Notes: generated from the letters alone by a model not told the origin. 54,608 nt of DNA from CAYGYG01 sp964354155 (GCA_964354155.1 CAYGYG010000019.1:1-54608); one strand, 5' to 3'. Numbered from the stretch's first letter, positions 9,574 through 18,552 are shown. Made by a program: numbers and translations.

Positions 9574-11307
9574 CTATTCTACTTTCACGACCTTCCCACC
9601 ATGGTAGGAGTTGCCGACCCTGATTTGATAGAAATACACCCCCGGCGGAAGTTTCTTGCCGGCGTTGTCATCACCATGCCAGGTCAGACGCTGGGCGTCA
9701 GACTTCGAGGTTGCGCGAACGGCAAGCGTTTTCACGCACCGGCCGCTGATGTCGTAAATCTCGATCGTGGTTTTATCGGTCGGGAGAGCATCAAGGCCGA
9801 AGACCAGTCTCTGCCGGAACGGATTCGGAACCACGGCAATTCTGACGACGAGGGGGAGCGCTTCGGGTGGTTCTTCAACTGCGGTTGCTGGAATGTAGAA
9901 GAAGTGCGTCTGAGTCGGGGCCTGCCTGGGGTGGGTACGTTGCCGGCGCATCGTATCATAGGCCGAAACATAATAGTAAACGCGGTTGGGCGCGGTCTGG
10001 ACCGGAATCTGACCCAGAAATACCGCGGGCGTGTCCGGATGAACCGTCATCAGGATCCGGTTGAAAGGCGCAATGCCGGTGTTGTTCCAGTAGACGGCGA
10101 CACTCTCCGGAATGACGCGCGTGTAGGAGACCATCGTACGGGCGCGCAGGGGGAAAGGCCCGGAGGATGCGACGGTCTCGGGCGGCGGATAATGACTAAT
10201 GTGGAACTGGTAGCGGGTGGGGATCCCCATCGCAATGCAGTGAACCGCGCCGCCGGAATTGATGATGCTGGTGCAGTCGAACGTATCGACCTGGTAGTTG
10301 GGCAGGGCCTGACGGTAGATCCTCATTGCCGTCGTATCCATCGCGATGTGATAGATCGGTACGAGAACCCGATTGTTGACAAAGAGCGAATTGGTGTAAC
10401 TGCGGTAGACGCCTCCTGAAGGCGGCGGCATCGGTATGCGAATTGTTTTGAACCGCCGGCCGAATCCGTTCATGGTCCGGCCGATCGTGTCGGTATTGGC
10501 ATTGAGGATTGCGTAGTTCGGATCACCGAGCGGATAACTGCCGACCATGACCGTATAATCGTCAAGCATCTTGGTGAACATGTCGCAGTGGCCGGTGTAC
10601 TCGCCATCCATCCGGGTCAGGGTTTTGAAGCGGGAAAGGCCGATGTACTTGTTCATGATCGTATCGATTTGGGCCCGGGTCAAATGAGTGTTCTCTTCAT
10701 AGATGAGGGTCGTCGAAAACCCTACGCCATTGCCGTCGACCATGAAATTACCGCCCGGGTGATAGAGATTCGGGGTATACCACGGCATCCCCCACATCTG
10801 GGCCAACCGGACCGGGATCGAGTCGTCCTGCGGGCGAGGACGATTGTAGCGCAGGTCGATCATCGACCGGTTGGTCGACGGCTCGTAGACTGTCCAGGGT
10901 CCGTAGTCGCGTATCCACACCGAGTTATTGCTTAAAGTCAGCCACACGACCGAGTCGAGCGGCACCCCGTTAGACTGCAGGTAGTTGCGGATCGAAGTCT
11001 GCTCTGAGGCGCTGCGCACAATGATCCAGCACTTGCACGCCCGGCCAATGGAACGGACCAATTCCCGATAGAGCGGATCCCAACTGCCATACCGCCAGGT
11101 GAGGAGCACTCCTTCCAGTTGCTCGAACTCACCGAAACAGCGGACCGGCGGCGGCGGCTGGAAAGTGGAGAACACCCCGGGTTCGGTGCTTTCCTTTATC
11201 AGCTTCATCTTGATAATTTCCTCAGGGGTTGCCCAGACCGGGAGTTCATCAGGCTGGCCGAGCACCAAGGCGGACGCAAGAAAAAGAGCCAATGCTGTAA
11301 ACCTCAT
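9574..11307 (-). CDS. Secreted peptidylarginine-deiminase-like enzyme (PPAD / agmatine-deiminase fold) with sorting tail
   Basis: The 577-residue product starts after AAGGAGGTAAC with a signal peptide (cleavage near residue 17). Residues 55-370 have the pentein fold of the Porphyromonas-type arginine/agmatine deiminase family. Candidate catalytic residues are Asp134 (WIRDYGPW), His240 and Asp242 (TGHCD), Asn306 (TNSLF) and Cys357 (GGAVHC). They follow the order and spacing of the Asp/His/Asp/Asn/Cys set known from P. gingivalis PPAD. An Ig-like linker follows. The C-terminal 85 residues are a FlgD/type-IX-like tail (PNPFRQRL, PPGVYFYQIRVG). The expected reaction is hydrolysis of an arginine guanidino group to citrulline plus ammonia. 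Whether the substrate is protein arginine or a free amine such as agmatine is not decided by sequence; the secretion signals favour peptides outside the cell. It lies 36 bp downstream of the Memo-AMMECR1 gene, so the two are probably one operon. Confidence 0.85.
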   Translation of the reverse strand: MRFTALALFLASALVLGQPDELPVWATPEEIIKMKLIKESTEPGVFSTFQPPPPVRCFGEFEQLEGVLLTWRYGSWDPLYRELVRSIGRACKCWIIVRSASEQTSIRNYLQSNGVPLDSVVWLTLSNNSVWIRDYGPWTVYEPSTNRSMIDLRYNRPRPQDDSIPVRLAQMWGMPWYTPNLYHPGGNFMVDGNGVGFSTTLIYEENTHLTRAQIDTIMNKYIGLSRFKTLTRMDGEYTGHCDMFTKMLDDYTVMVGSYPLGDPNYAILNANTDTIGRTMNGFGRRFKTIRIPMPPPSGGVYRSYTNSLFVNNRVLVPIYHIAMDTTAMRIYRQALPNYQVDTFDCTSIINSGGAVHCIAMGIPTRYQFHISHYPPPETVASSGPFPLRARTMVSYTRVIPESVAVYWNNTGIAPFNRILMTVHPDTPAVFLGQIPVQTAPNRVYYYVSAYDTMRRQRTHPRQAPTQTHFFYIPATAVEEPPEALPLVVRIAVVPNPFRQRLVFGLDALPTDKTTIEIYDISGRCVKTLAVRATSKSDAQRLTWHGDDNAGKKLPPGVYFYQIRVGNSYHGGKVVKVE

Positions 11308-11343
11308 GTTACCTCCTTCAAATCACCAAATTGCACCTGGGGT

Positions 11344-12816
11344 CTACCGGGTCTTGGCGATGATCTGGGCGGAGAAAGCGTAGATCTCGGTACCCTTCTC
11401 TTTCCAGTCATCTTTATCCAGGCCTGCCTTGTAGCAGGTTTCCTCAAGAAACGTGATTCGGTTCCAATTCTGTTCAACCGCCACCTGGGGCAGCAGGACC
11501 CCGCTGTTGGGTCCGCGCCGGATAAGCAGCCCATCGCGCCCCACTTCGATTTCATCGATGTTGGAGACTTTACGAAACGGGGTCAGAACCGAAATATCGA
11601 TTTCGATCGAGGCAAGCTCGGCTTCACGCAAGGGCTCGAACCCGGGGTCTTGTGTCGCGGCGGCGATCGCCATCTCGGCGGTGACCTGATCCAGAGGCTT
11701 GTCGGCGACGAGCCGGCCGATACAACCGCGCAGCCGGCCGTGGCTCTTGATCGTTACAAAAACCCCGTACGATTCCTTGAGCTTGGCCGGCGTCGCTTTG
11801 AATTCCTTCAAGACCTCGGGTGCCGAGACCCGGGGCTGCCGGGCGGCTTTTTGGACAGCCCGGTGGGCAATCGAATGAAGGAGCTTGCCCTCTGCTTCGG
11901 TGAAACCTAGATCCATGCCGACCTCCTGTTGGAACATGACCGCGGCGAGATAGCCGACAACCGCCGACGAATCGCCGGTGACATCACCGGAGTTGGCGTA
12001 GGCCAGAACCTGCGCTTGATCCGCACCCAGTTTCTGCGCCGTCAGCATGGCGACCGCGATCGGACCAGCACCGCAGGCCTCGCACTTGCCGCCGGCAATG
12101 TCCTCGTAGAACTTGGCCGCATCAAACTGCGCCAATCGTTGGGCCAAACGCTGGTCAAGCTTCACGGCTTGCTGGTACGGGTGGTAATGGGAAAGATCGG
12201 AACTGGCGATGATCAGGACTCTCTTCTGCTTGACGACCTCGACGATCGCCTTGGACAATGTGTCGCAGGTTTGCCAATCTTCATTGGTCATCAAGATTTC
12301 TACAACTCTCAAGTCCTTGCCGTAGTGAGCCTGCAAGAAAGGCAGCTGTGTTTCGAGCGAATGCTCCTTGGCAAAAGGTTCGATTCGATTGCTGAAAATA
12401 CCTTGGCGTTTGACCAGGGCTTGGGCCGTCGCCCGGTCATAGAGGACGGTTCCCAGCGGTGTGCGGTGTCCTTTCCTGGTATCGACAACCACGCCGATTC
12501 TGCGGTAATGGTGGCTGGCGCCGATCAGAATCACGACGTCAAGTTTTTCCGCCTTGAGGGTCCGATAGGCGCAGGCCGCGACTTGGCCGGAATAGACGTA
12601 GCCGGCATGGGGGGAGACCAGGGCAATAACCCGGCCGGATAGCCTGAGCTCAGGAGCCTGTTTGACAAACCGAGCCAGGACGGAGTCAAGCGCGGCTGAG
12701 TCAGCAGGGTAGAAGAGTCCGGCAACAACCGGTGCCTGGAAGTTTTGCGCCGGGGCGGGGAATAGTGATGCGATGAGCAGAAGCGCGCCCAGGAGAATAC
12801 GGCCTTCACTTGTCAT
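11344..12816 (-). CDS. Exported Memo-AMMECR1 fusion protein
   Basis: The 490-residue product begins with a signal peptide (MTSEGRILLGALLLIASLFP). Residues 28-290 form the Memo domain, which is related to non-haem-iron dioxygenases. Conserved pieces are SPHAGYVYSG, IGASHH, LETQLPF, SSDLSHY and CEACGAG. Residues 305-485 form the AMMECR1 domain with the invariant LRGCIG. Fused or adjacent Memo and AMMECR1 proteins are known as the AmmeMemoRadiSam system, whose chemistry is unsettled. An N-terminal signal peptide is unusual for these proteins, which are normally cytosolic. The promoter lies only 6 nt upstream of the ATG and there is no Shine-Dalgarno site, so the mRNA is probably leaderless. The gene is divergent from a radical SAM gene and upstream of the deiminase gene. 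Confidence 0.85.
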   Translation of the reverse strand: MTSEGRILLGALLLIASLFPAPAQNFQAPVVAGLFYPADSAALDSVLARFVKQAPELRLSGRVIALVSPHAGYVYSGQVAACAYRTLKAEKLDVVILIGASHHYRRIGVVVDTRKGHRTPLGTVLYDRATAQALVKRQGIFSNRIEPFAKEHSLETQLPFLQAHYGKDLRVVEILMTNEDWQTCDTLSKAIVEVVKQKRVLIIASSDLSHYHPYQQAVKLDQRLAQRLAQFDAAKFYEDIAGGKCEACGAGPIAVAMLTAQKLGADQAQVLAYANSGDVTGDSSAVVGYLAAVMFQQEVGMDLGFTEAEGKLLHSIAHRAVQKAARQPRVSAPEVLKEFKATPAKLKESYGVFVTIKSHGRLRGCIGRLVADKPLDQVTAEMAIAAATQDPGFEPLREAELASIEIDISVLTPFRKVSNIDEIEVGRDGLLIRRGPNSGVLLPQVAVEQNWNRITFLEETCYKAGLDKDDWKEKGTEIYAFSAQIIAKTR

Positions 12817-12822
12817 TGCGGA

Positions 12823-12850
12823 ATACTATCCACATTGCCTGGCCTGTCAA
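12823..12850 (-). promoter_or_regulatory. Promoter for the Memo-AMMECR1 gene, leaderless geometry
   Basis: On the minus strand TTGACA (12850-12845) and TAGTAT (12828-12823) are 16 bp apart. Six bases separate the -10 box from the ATG at 12816, which puts the expected start of transcription on the start codon. Confidence 0.7.
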
Positions 12851-12895
12851 GATCGTAAGACGCGCCCGGGAACCGCCGCCCGAGAACTCTGAACA

Positions 12896-12923
12896 TTGAC
12901 TTTGCCTTCCCGCGGCATATAAT
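12896..12923 (+). promoter_or_regulatory. Promoter for the radical SAM gene, leaderless geometry
   Basis: TTGACT (12896-12901) and TATAAT (12918-12923) are 16 bp apart. Six bases separate the -10 box from the GTG at 12930, and there is no room for a ribosome binding site. Confidence 0.7.
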
Positions 12924-12929
12924 CAAACT

Positions 12930-13631
12930 GTGCCGATTCGGGCGATTATCGATACCTCACTCATTGACTGGGACGGCAAGATCGCCATGGTTCTGTTCTT
13001 AGGCGGCTGCAACTTCCAGTGCCCTTTTTGTCAGAATTGGGAACTTGCCCACGATGGTGGATCTGATACGGAGATCGGCTGGGACGTAATCGCGGGCAAG
13101 CTTGCCGACCGCAAGGACTGGATTGACGGCGTGGTCATCTCGGGTGGTGAGCCCTTGCTCGATTATGAAAATCTCGTCAAAATTTGCGGGAAGATCGTGC
13201 AGCTCGGCTTTGAGGTCAAGCTCGACACCAACGGCAGCCGGCCGGACCTGCTGGCCAAGATCGTCGCGAGTGGTCTGGTCAAGTACATTGCCATGGACAT
13301 CAAGGCCCCACTCGACCATCGGTACGACGTTGCTGCCGGGGGGCCCATTGATGTCGGCAAGTTAAAGGAGAGCATCGATTTGCTGCTGAAAGGCCCGGGC
13401 GAGTATGAATTCCGGACGACGCTGGTTCCAACCCTGGTTGACAAGGACTCAATCATTGCCATGGCCCAGGCGATAAAGGGCGCGCGGCTCTACGCGTTGC
13501 AACAGTTCGTGCCGCGGCTGGCGTGCAACCTTGAGTATCGCGAGCTCTCGCCTTTTACCAGGGAGCAGGCGCAGGAACTTGCTGATGCGGCCAGGCCTTA
13601 CGTACGCCAGGTGAAACTCCGCGGCGTTTGA
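12930..13631 (+). CDS. Radical SAM activase, NrdG2-type (anaerobic ribonucleotide reductase activating protein)
   Basis: The 233-residue product has the radical SAM cluster motif CNFQCPFC (Cys27, Cys31, Cys34), the GGEP motif near residue 74 and a glycine-rich strand order typical of the short activase family. Proteins of this shape install a glycyl radical on class III ribonucleotide reductase or a related glycyl-radical enzyme, using SAM and a [4Fe-4S] cluster in the cytoplasm. The partner reductase is not in the window. The divergent Memo-AMMECR1 neighbour raises the possibility that it serves as the radical SAM part of an AmmeMemoRadiSam set, although it is shorter than that family's enzyme. 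The start is GTG and the transcript is probably leaderless. Confidence 0.8.
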   Translation: MPIRAIIDTSLIDWDGKIAMVLFLGGCNFQCPFCQNWELAHDGGSDTEIGWDVIAGKLADRKDWIDGVVISGGEPLLDYENLVKICGKIVQLGFEVKLDTNGSRPDLLAKIVASGLVKYIAMDIKAPLDHRYDVAAGGPIDVGKLKESIDLLLKGPGEYEFRTTLVPTLVDKDSIIAMAQAIKGARLYALQQFVPRLACNLEYRELSPFTREQAQELADAARPYVRQVKLRGV

Positions 13632-13650
13632 TCGGTCGGCCCACTTTTTC

Positions 13651-13679
13651 TTGACCATTTGCCGAATATGTATTATAAT
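13651..13679 (+). promoter_or_regulatory. Promoter for the polyamine gene pair
   Basis: TTGACC (13651-13656) and TATAAT (13674-13679) are 17 bp apart. The predicted start of transcription near 13686 leaves a leader of about 25 nt containing AACGGAG before the ATG at 13712. Confidence 0.65.
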
Positions 13680-13711
13680 CGGAAAGGCTTTCTCCAACGG
13701 AGAACGAAAAA

Positions 13712-14839
13712 ATGAAGCATGTGAAGAACAAAAGCATCAGAAGTCAATTGCCGAAGCTTGTCCGAGAGCACGGCACGCCACTCTTCTTGATAAGCAAATC
13801 AAAGCTGCTGGCGCAGGTGAAGAGATTTCGAGCCCTCTTGCCCCGGGTCGCGCCCTTCTATGCGATGAAGTCCAATTCGCATCCTTTCATCCTCAAGACG
13901 TTCGCCCAGGCCGGTATCGGTTTTGACGTTGCCTCGGTGCAGGAAATGGAAACCGTGCTTGGCCTTGGCGTAAACCCGACGTCCCTGGTCTACGCCAATA
14001 CGGTGAAGAAGCCGGAAGCGCTGCAATTTGCGGCCCGCAACCGAGTCAACATGATGACTTTTGACAACGAATACGAGCTGAACAAGATTGCCCGGTATGC
14101 GCCGCGGGCGCGTGTGCTGCTTCGCATCAAGGTTCCCAATGTCGGCTCGATTGTCGAGCTGTCGCTCAAATTCGGCGCCGAGCCGGCCGATGCCATGCCC
14201 CTCTTGATCCAGGCCAACCAGATGGGGCTGAAACCGGTCGGCATCAGTTTTCATGTCGGCTCCCAGTGTCTCAATGTCGAAAACTACTTTGATGCCCTGG
14301 AAATGGTATCGATCATCTTCAAGGACGCGGCACTCAAGAATATCCCGCTTGAGATCCTCGATATTGGCGGCGGGTTTCCGATCCAGTATTTTGAAGACGA
14401 CAAGGACAGTTTCTTGACGATGTCGTCCGCGATCAGCAAAGAGATTGACCGGTTGATTGAGCCGAACATCAAGATCATTGCCGAACCAGGCCGTGCGCTC
14501 TGCGGCCCGGCCTGTGTCCTGGTGATGCGGGTCATCGGCAAGTCGATCCGCGGCAACAAACACTGGTACTACCTTGACGATGGGGTATACGGTTCGCTGT
14601 CCGGCCTCGTCTATGACCACTGCAAGTATCAGTACAAAGTATTCGAACGGGGGATTGCCCAGGTGACGACGCTGGCTGGTCCGACCTGCGACTCATTCGA
14701 CATCATCTCGGTCAGCGAGTATCTGCCGGAACTGGATTTTGGCGATATCATTTATGTTGAGAACATCGGGGCGTATTCTTGGGTTACGGCAACGTATTTT
14801 AACGGCATTCCGCCGGCCAAGGTTGTGACCCTGGCTTAG
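13712..14839 (+). CDS. PLP-dependent ornithine/lysine-type decarboxylase (alanine-racemase fold)
   Basis: The 375-residue product has the two-domain layout of group IV decarboxylases. The PLP-binding lysine is in YAMKSN (about residue 52). The phosphate-binding GGGF loop (DIGGGFP) and the EPGR motif follow. Near the C-terminus lie the substrate-pocket residues DDGVYG and the catalytic Cys in GPTCDSFD. The short length and the CDSFD motif fit ornithine decarboxylase or a bifunctional ornithine/lysine enzyme better than diaminopimelate decarboxylase. The expected reaction is ornithine to putrescine plus CO2 in the cytoplasm. It lies 56 bp upstream of a deoxyhypusine-synthase-like gene, forming a polyamine pair. 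Strict substrate choice is not proven. Confidence 0.85.
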   Translation: MKHVKNKSIRSQLPKLVREHGTPLFLISKSKLLAQVKRFRALLPRVAPFYAMKSNSHPFILKTFAQAGIGFDVASVQEMETVLGLGVNPTSLVYANTVKKPEALQFAARNRVNMMTFDNEYELNKIARYAPRARVLLRIKVPNVGSIVELSLKFGAEPADAMPLLIQANQMGLKPVGISFHVGSQCLNVENYFDALEMVSIIFKDAALKNIPLEILDIGGGFPIQYFEDDKDSFLTMSSAISKEIDRLIEPNIKIIAEPGRALCGPACVLVMRVIGKSIRGNKHWYYLDDGVYGSLSGLVYDHCKYQYKVFERGIAQVTTLAGPTCDSFDIISVSEYLPELDFGDIIYVENIGAYSWVTATYFNGIPPAKVVTLA

Positions 14840-14895
14840 GGGGCGAGACATGACCGGACGGCGTGACCGAGAAGTCGGTTTGCAAAGGAGGTGTG

Positions 14896-16059
14896 ATGAA
14901 AAGGACTCACCGCGTCAAAAAGGACTTTGATGAACTTCCCGATTGGCTGAAGAAGAAGAACTGCCCTAACAAAGCGCGCTATCTCTCAGGACCAGCGATT
15001 GCGCCGCCGGCCGTCACGGGCAAAGAGACCCTGGTCGACATGATCGACCAGACGTTCCTGGCGTACAACGCGGCCCGGCTCAGAGAAGGATGCCGGCTCG
15101 TTACCGAGAAGATGCTCAAGAAAGACGTAACCGTCGGCATGACCCTGGCGGGGGCCTTGACCCCGGCGGGCCTGGGTAAATCGGTCGTCGTGCCTATGAT
15201 CAAGGCGGGCTTTGTCGATTGGATTGTGTCAACCGGCGCCAATCTGTATCATGACCTGCATTTTGCCTTCAATTTCAAAATGCACGTCGGCACACATCTG
15301 GTTGACGATGCGGACCTGCGCAAGAACGATGTGGTGCGCATCTACGACGTTCTTCTGGGCTATACCGACTGCCTGATGGCGACCGACAAGATCCTGCGCA
15401 AGCTCTTCACCCGGCCTGAGTTCCAGAAAGAGATGGGCACGGGCGAGTTCCACTATCTTCTCGGACGGTATGCGGACGAATGGGAGAAGAAGACGGGCAA
15501 CCGGGATGTTTCAATCCTGGCCGCCGCGTACCGGTGCGGCGTGCCCATCTACACCAGTTCGCCCGGCGATTCGACGCTCGGCATGAATATCGCGGAAGCC
15601 GAAATCCGGGGTGCGCGGATACGAATCAACCCGTCGATCGACGTTAACGAAACGACTGCCTATGTGCTTGAGTCGAAGCGTTCCGGCAACAAGTCGGCCG
15701 TGCTGTTGATTGGGGGCGGCAGTCCCAAGAACTTCATGCTCCAGACCGAGCCGCAGATTCAGGAAGTATTGCGGATCAAGGAGGTCGGACATGACTATTT
15801 CTTCCAGATTACCGATGCCCGGCCCGACACCGGCGGCCTGTCCGGAGCCACGCCTCACGAAGCAGTATCCTGGGGCAAGGTTGACCCGACCCGGCTGCCG
15901 GATGCGGTGGTCTGCTACATGGATGCGACGATTGCCCTGCCCATCATCGCTCACTATGCGCTGGCCAAATGCCCAAGGCGGCCTTTGAAGAAACTCTACT
16001 CGCGGCGCAGTGAATTGATGAAGAAGCTCATCCGGGAGTACTTCGTCCACACCAAGTAG
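14896..16059 (+). CDS. Deoxyhypusine-synthase-family protein (putative homospermidine-type synthase)
   Basis: A perfect AAAGGAGGT site (14884-14892) precedes the ATG at 14896. The 387-residue product is collinear with deoxyhypusine synthase. It has the NAD-site segment STGANLYHD (about residue 115), GVPIYTSSPGDS, an IGGGSPKN loop and the lysine-bearing SWGKV motif that carries the imine intermediate in eukaryotic enzymes. Bacteria lack eIF5A, so bacterial members are thought to act on polyamines, for example transferring an aminobutyl group to putrescine to make homospermidine. The adjacent putrescine-forming decarboxylase supports this reading. The product was not determined; spermidine-dependent modification of a protein remains an alternative. 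Confidence 0.85.
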   Translation: MKRTHRVKKDFDELPDWLKKKNCPNKARYLSGPAIAPPAVTGKETLVDMIDQTFLAYNAARLREGCRLVTEKMLKKDVTVGMTLAGALTPAGLGKSVVVPMIKAGFVDWIVSTGANLYHDLHFAFNFKMHVGTHLVDDADLRKNDVVRIYDVLLGYTDCLMATDKILRKLFTRPEFQKEMGTGEFHYLLGRYADEWEKKTGNRDVSILAAAYRCGVPIYTSSPGDSTLGMNIAEAEIRGARIRINPSIDVNETTAYVLESKRSGNKSAVLLIGGGSPKNFMLQTEPQIQEVLRIKEVGHDYFFQITDARPDTGGLSGATPHEAVSWGKVDPTRLPDAVVCYMDATIALPIIAHYALAKCPRRPLKKLYSRRSELMKKLIREYFVHTK

Positions 16060-16095
16060 ATCCCTTCAGTCCGGCGATCTCCGCGGAGGGGTCTA
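16057..16095 (+). terminator. Possible hairpin terminator after the polyamine genes
   Basis: TAGATCCC (16057-16064, including the stop codon) pairs with GGGGTCTA (16088-16095), with a second palindrome CTCCGCGGAG inside. There is no T-tract, so this is only a suggestion. Confidence 0.3.
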
Positions 16096-16213
16096 GGCGC
16101 TTTCGTGTTCCGCAGGGAATGGCGCGTCCGGGCGAAGCCCGGTTCTATCAAAACGTCGTTGGTGTGCCCCGCAGTCCTGGCCCCTTGTTTGTCGCCCTGG
16201 GCTGACAACCCTC

Positions 16214-16241
16214 TTGACTCCATTTGCCTTCCGAGTATAAT
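16214..16241 (+). promoter_or_regulatory. Promoter for the first BNR propeller gene
   Basis: TTGACT (16214-16219) and TATAAT (16236-16241) are 16 bp apart. The leader is about 100 nt and contains GGAGG just before the ATG at 16348. Confidence 0.7.
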
Positions 16242-16347
16242 TTGCAGTTTACTGGGCGTTTCGGATTCAACACGAATATGCGGATATTCAATTTGGTATG
16301 GCGCTGGAAACAGCTTCACCGGTGTTGGTAACCGATGGAGGATTTGC

Positions 16348-18552
16348 ATGATTCGAATCGTTGTTGGTGTGCTGATCGCGGGCTTGGGTGCTTTGTCGAT
16401 GGGGGCATGGATTGAACTCGGACCCGAGGGCGGACCCCTTCGTGCCATAGCAGTCGCCCCTTCAAACGAGAACATCATCTACGCCGCGCCATTTGCCAAC
16501 CCTTCCCTGGTTCACAAGTCGACCAACGGTGGCGTAACCTGGACTCGCACCGGAATTGGCTCAATCCCAACGCAGGTCTATGATGCGGTTGTCGACCCCA
16601 GTAATCCAAACTGCGTCTACGCCGCCGCGACCAATATTTACAAATCGACCAACGGCGCGACGAGCTGGACTCCTTATTCAATATCGAACTCCCAGGCTCA
16701 TGCCATCGCTGTCCACCCCTCCAATCCCAGTATCGTCTTTGCCGGTGGCTCAACCCTGCGCAGCAGCAAGTACGTCATGGGGTTCTTCAAGAGCACCAAT
16801 GGCGGTACAAACTGGACCGCCGTGCCTTTCGACACCGGTGCGGGTTCGGTCTGTTGCGTTGCCCTCGACCCGTCGAACCCGAATGTGATCTTTACCGGCG
16901 GCTATTCCTACATGGGTATCAACTGCTATCCCAGAATCTACCGATCAACTGATGCCGGCAATAGTTTTAGTAACGTTACCGACACCATCTTCGGCGACTG
17001 GACTTACGCGGTGGCGGTTCACCCGACAAATCCCGCGATCGTTTACGCCGGAGCCGGCACGGGTGGTGTCTGGCGGTCAACCAACGGCGGCATAGGCTGG
17101 ACGCAAGTTCTTGACCATGTTGAAGTTCGATCCCTGGCCGTGACGCCGATAGCACCAGATATTGTCTACGCTGGCAGCGACAGCTCGATATACCGGAGTA
17201 CAGATGCCGGGGTCAACTGGGAGCGTTTCACCGCCGGCCTGCGCAGCCGGTATTACCATCGTCTCTATGTCAGCCGCAACCAGGTAAACCTGGTTGCGGC
17301 ATCAAATAACGGCGGTTTCTTCAAGTCGACCAACGGCGGCGCAAACTGGACCATGTCCAACAGCGGTTTCAAGGCGGCCAATATCTCCCGGATCGGCGCG
17401 TTCAATGGGTCTGCGCTCGGTACTGTCTACGCCGAGTTTCTGGATGTCGGAGTCTGCAAGTCAACCAACTACGGCAACATCTGGACCTATCTTCCTGAGT
17501 TCTTGAGTTGCGGCGATGTCTGTGCTTTCGCCCTTCACAACCGGAATCCCGACTTCGTCTTTGCCCTGGAAGGCGTCGGTTGAGGGACCGCTGAGCTCTA
17601 CAAGAGCACAGACGGCGGGATCGTCTGGAATCTGGTGGGCAGTCCTTTCTCCGACGGCGGGTCGATGGCGTCAGCACCCAGCAATGACTCGGTTTTCTAC
17701 GCCGGTGGTCATTTCACTTTCGCGATGTCCGTCACCAAAACCACGGATGGGGGGACAAACTGGACTCGGTACATACTGCCGCCGATGGTCAATTTCACCC
17801 GGGCGCTGGCGGTTGATCCAACCAATGCCAACATCGTCTTCGCGGGCGGCGATTCGGTCCTGTACAAGAGCACGAGCGGAGGGACAAGCTGGACCAGCGT
17901 GTTTACCGGCTTGCGCGGTGCGGTCACCGCCCTGGCCGTTAGCTTCCGGACGGCAAGCGAGGTCTACGCCGGAACCCAGTACGGCGTGTACAAGAGCACC
18001 GACGGCGGCGGAACTTGGTCAAACACCGGCCTGTCGAACGTCACTTCGATCGCGGTTGACTACACGATGCCATACTACATCTATGCCGGTACCTCAAGCG
18101 GTGTTTTCATGAGCACAAACAACGGCGCGAGTTGGTCGGCGATGAACCAGGGCTTACTCGATTCGAGCATCACCTGTCTCGATATCCAGTCAAATCAAAT
18201 GCTGTATGCCGGCACCGCGGCCGCGGGTATCAGCGGCTGGGCCCTGGTTAGCGTGAAAGAGGAACCGAGTCAGGCGACGGGGACAAGTTTTCGGGTATTG
18301 ACCAGCCCGGTTCGCGGGCCGGCCACGATTACCTACTCAATTGCCGTTCGCGGCGATGTCCGGCTTGCCATTTGCGACGCCGAGGGTCGCTTGGTCAAGG
18401 TTCTGGCTTCGGGTATCCGGACTCCCGGTGAGTACCGGCTCGTTTGGGCAGGGCTTGACAATCGTGGGCAGGCAGTGCCGTCCGGCATCTACTTCTGTCG
18501 GTTTTCGAGCCGCGGGGCCAGGGCCGTCGAAAAACTCGTCTTTCTGAAGTAG
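16348..18552 (+). CDS. Secreted BNR/sortilin-type propeller with in-frame UGA (candidate selenoprotein), copy 1
   Basis: The ATG at 16348 follows GGAGG and opens a signal peptide. The body is about a dozen repeats of the form YKSTNGGxxW with Asp-box-like turns, typical of BNR/VPS10-type beta-propellers. The tail (about 650-734) is FlgD-Ig/type-IX-like (AGLDNRGQAVPSGIYF). A single in-frame TGA at 17581-17583 (codon 412) lies between EGVG and GTAELYKS, inside an otherwise perfect repeat. The frame then runs without a break to TAG at 18552, 734 residues in all. The neighbouring paralogue has a TGA at the same place. Two nearby Cys residues (SCGDVC) lie about 25 residues upstream. Read-through as selenocysteine is favoured because of the downstream hairpins; Trp or a twice-kept nonsense mutation are the alternatives. 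The ligand of the propeller is unknown. Confidence 0.75.
17591..17627 (+). promoter_or_regulatory. Hairpins downstream of the UGA in BNR copy 1
   Basis: A proximal stem pairs GCTCT (17595-17599) with AGAGC (17603-17607), flanked by a CTG/CAG stem outside an A-A mismatch. A distal hairpin pairs CAGACGG (17609-17615) with TCGTCTG (17621-17627) around the loop CGGGA, 32 nt after the UGA. The two partly compete for the same bases. The distal hairpin satisfies the loop-distance and loop-G rules of bacterial SECIS elements. Confidence 0.4.

Noticed and set aside
12930..13631. Calling the radical SAM gene the third AmmeMemoRadiSam component
   Set aside because: Its short length and CNFQCPFC context fit NrdG2-type activases better; adjacency alone is not enough.
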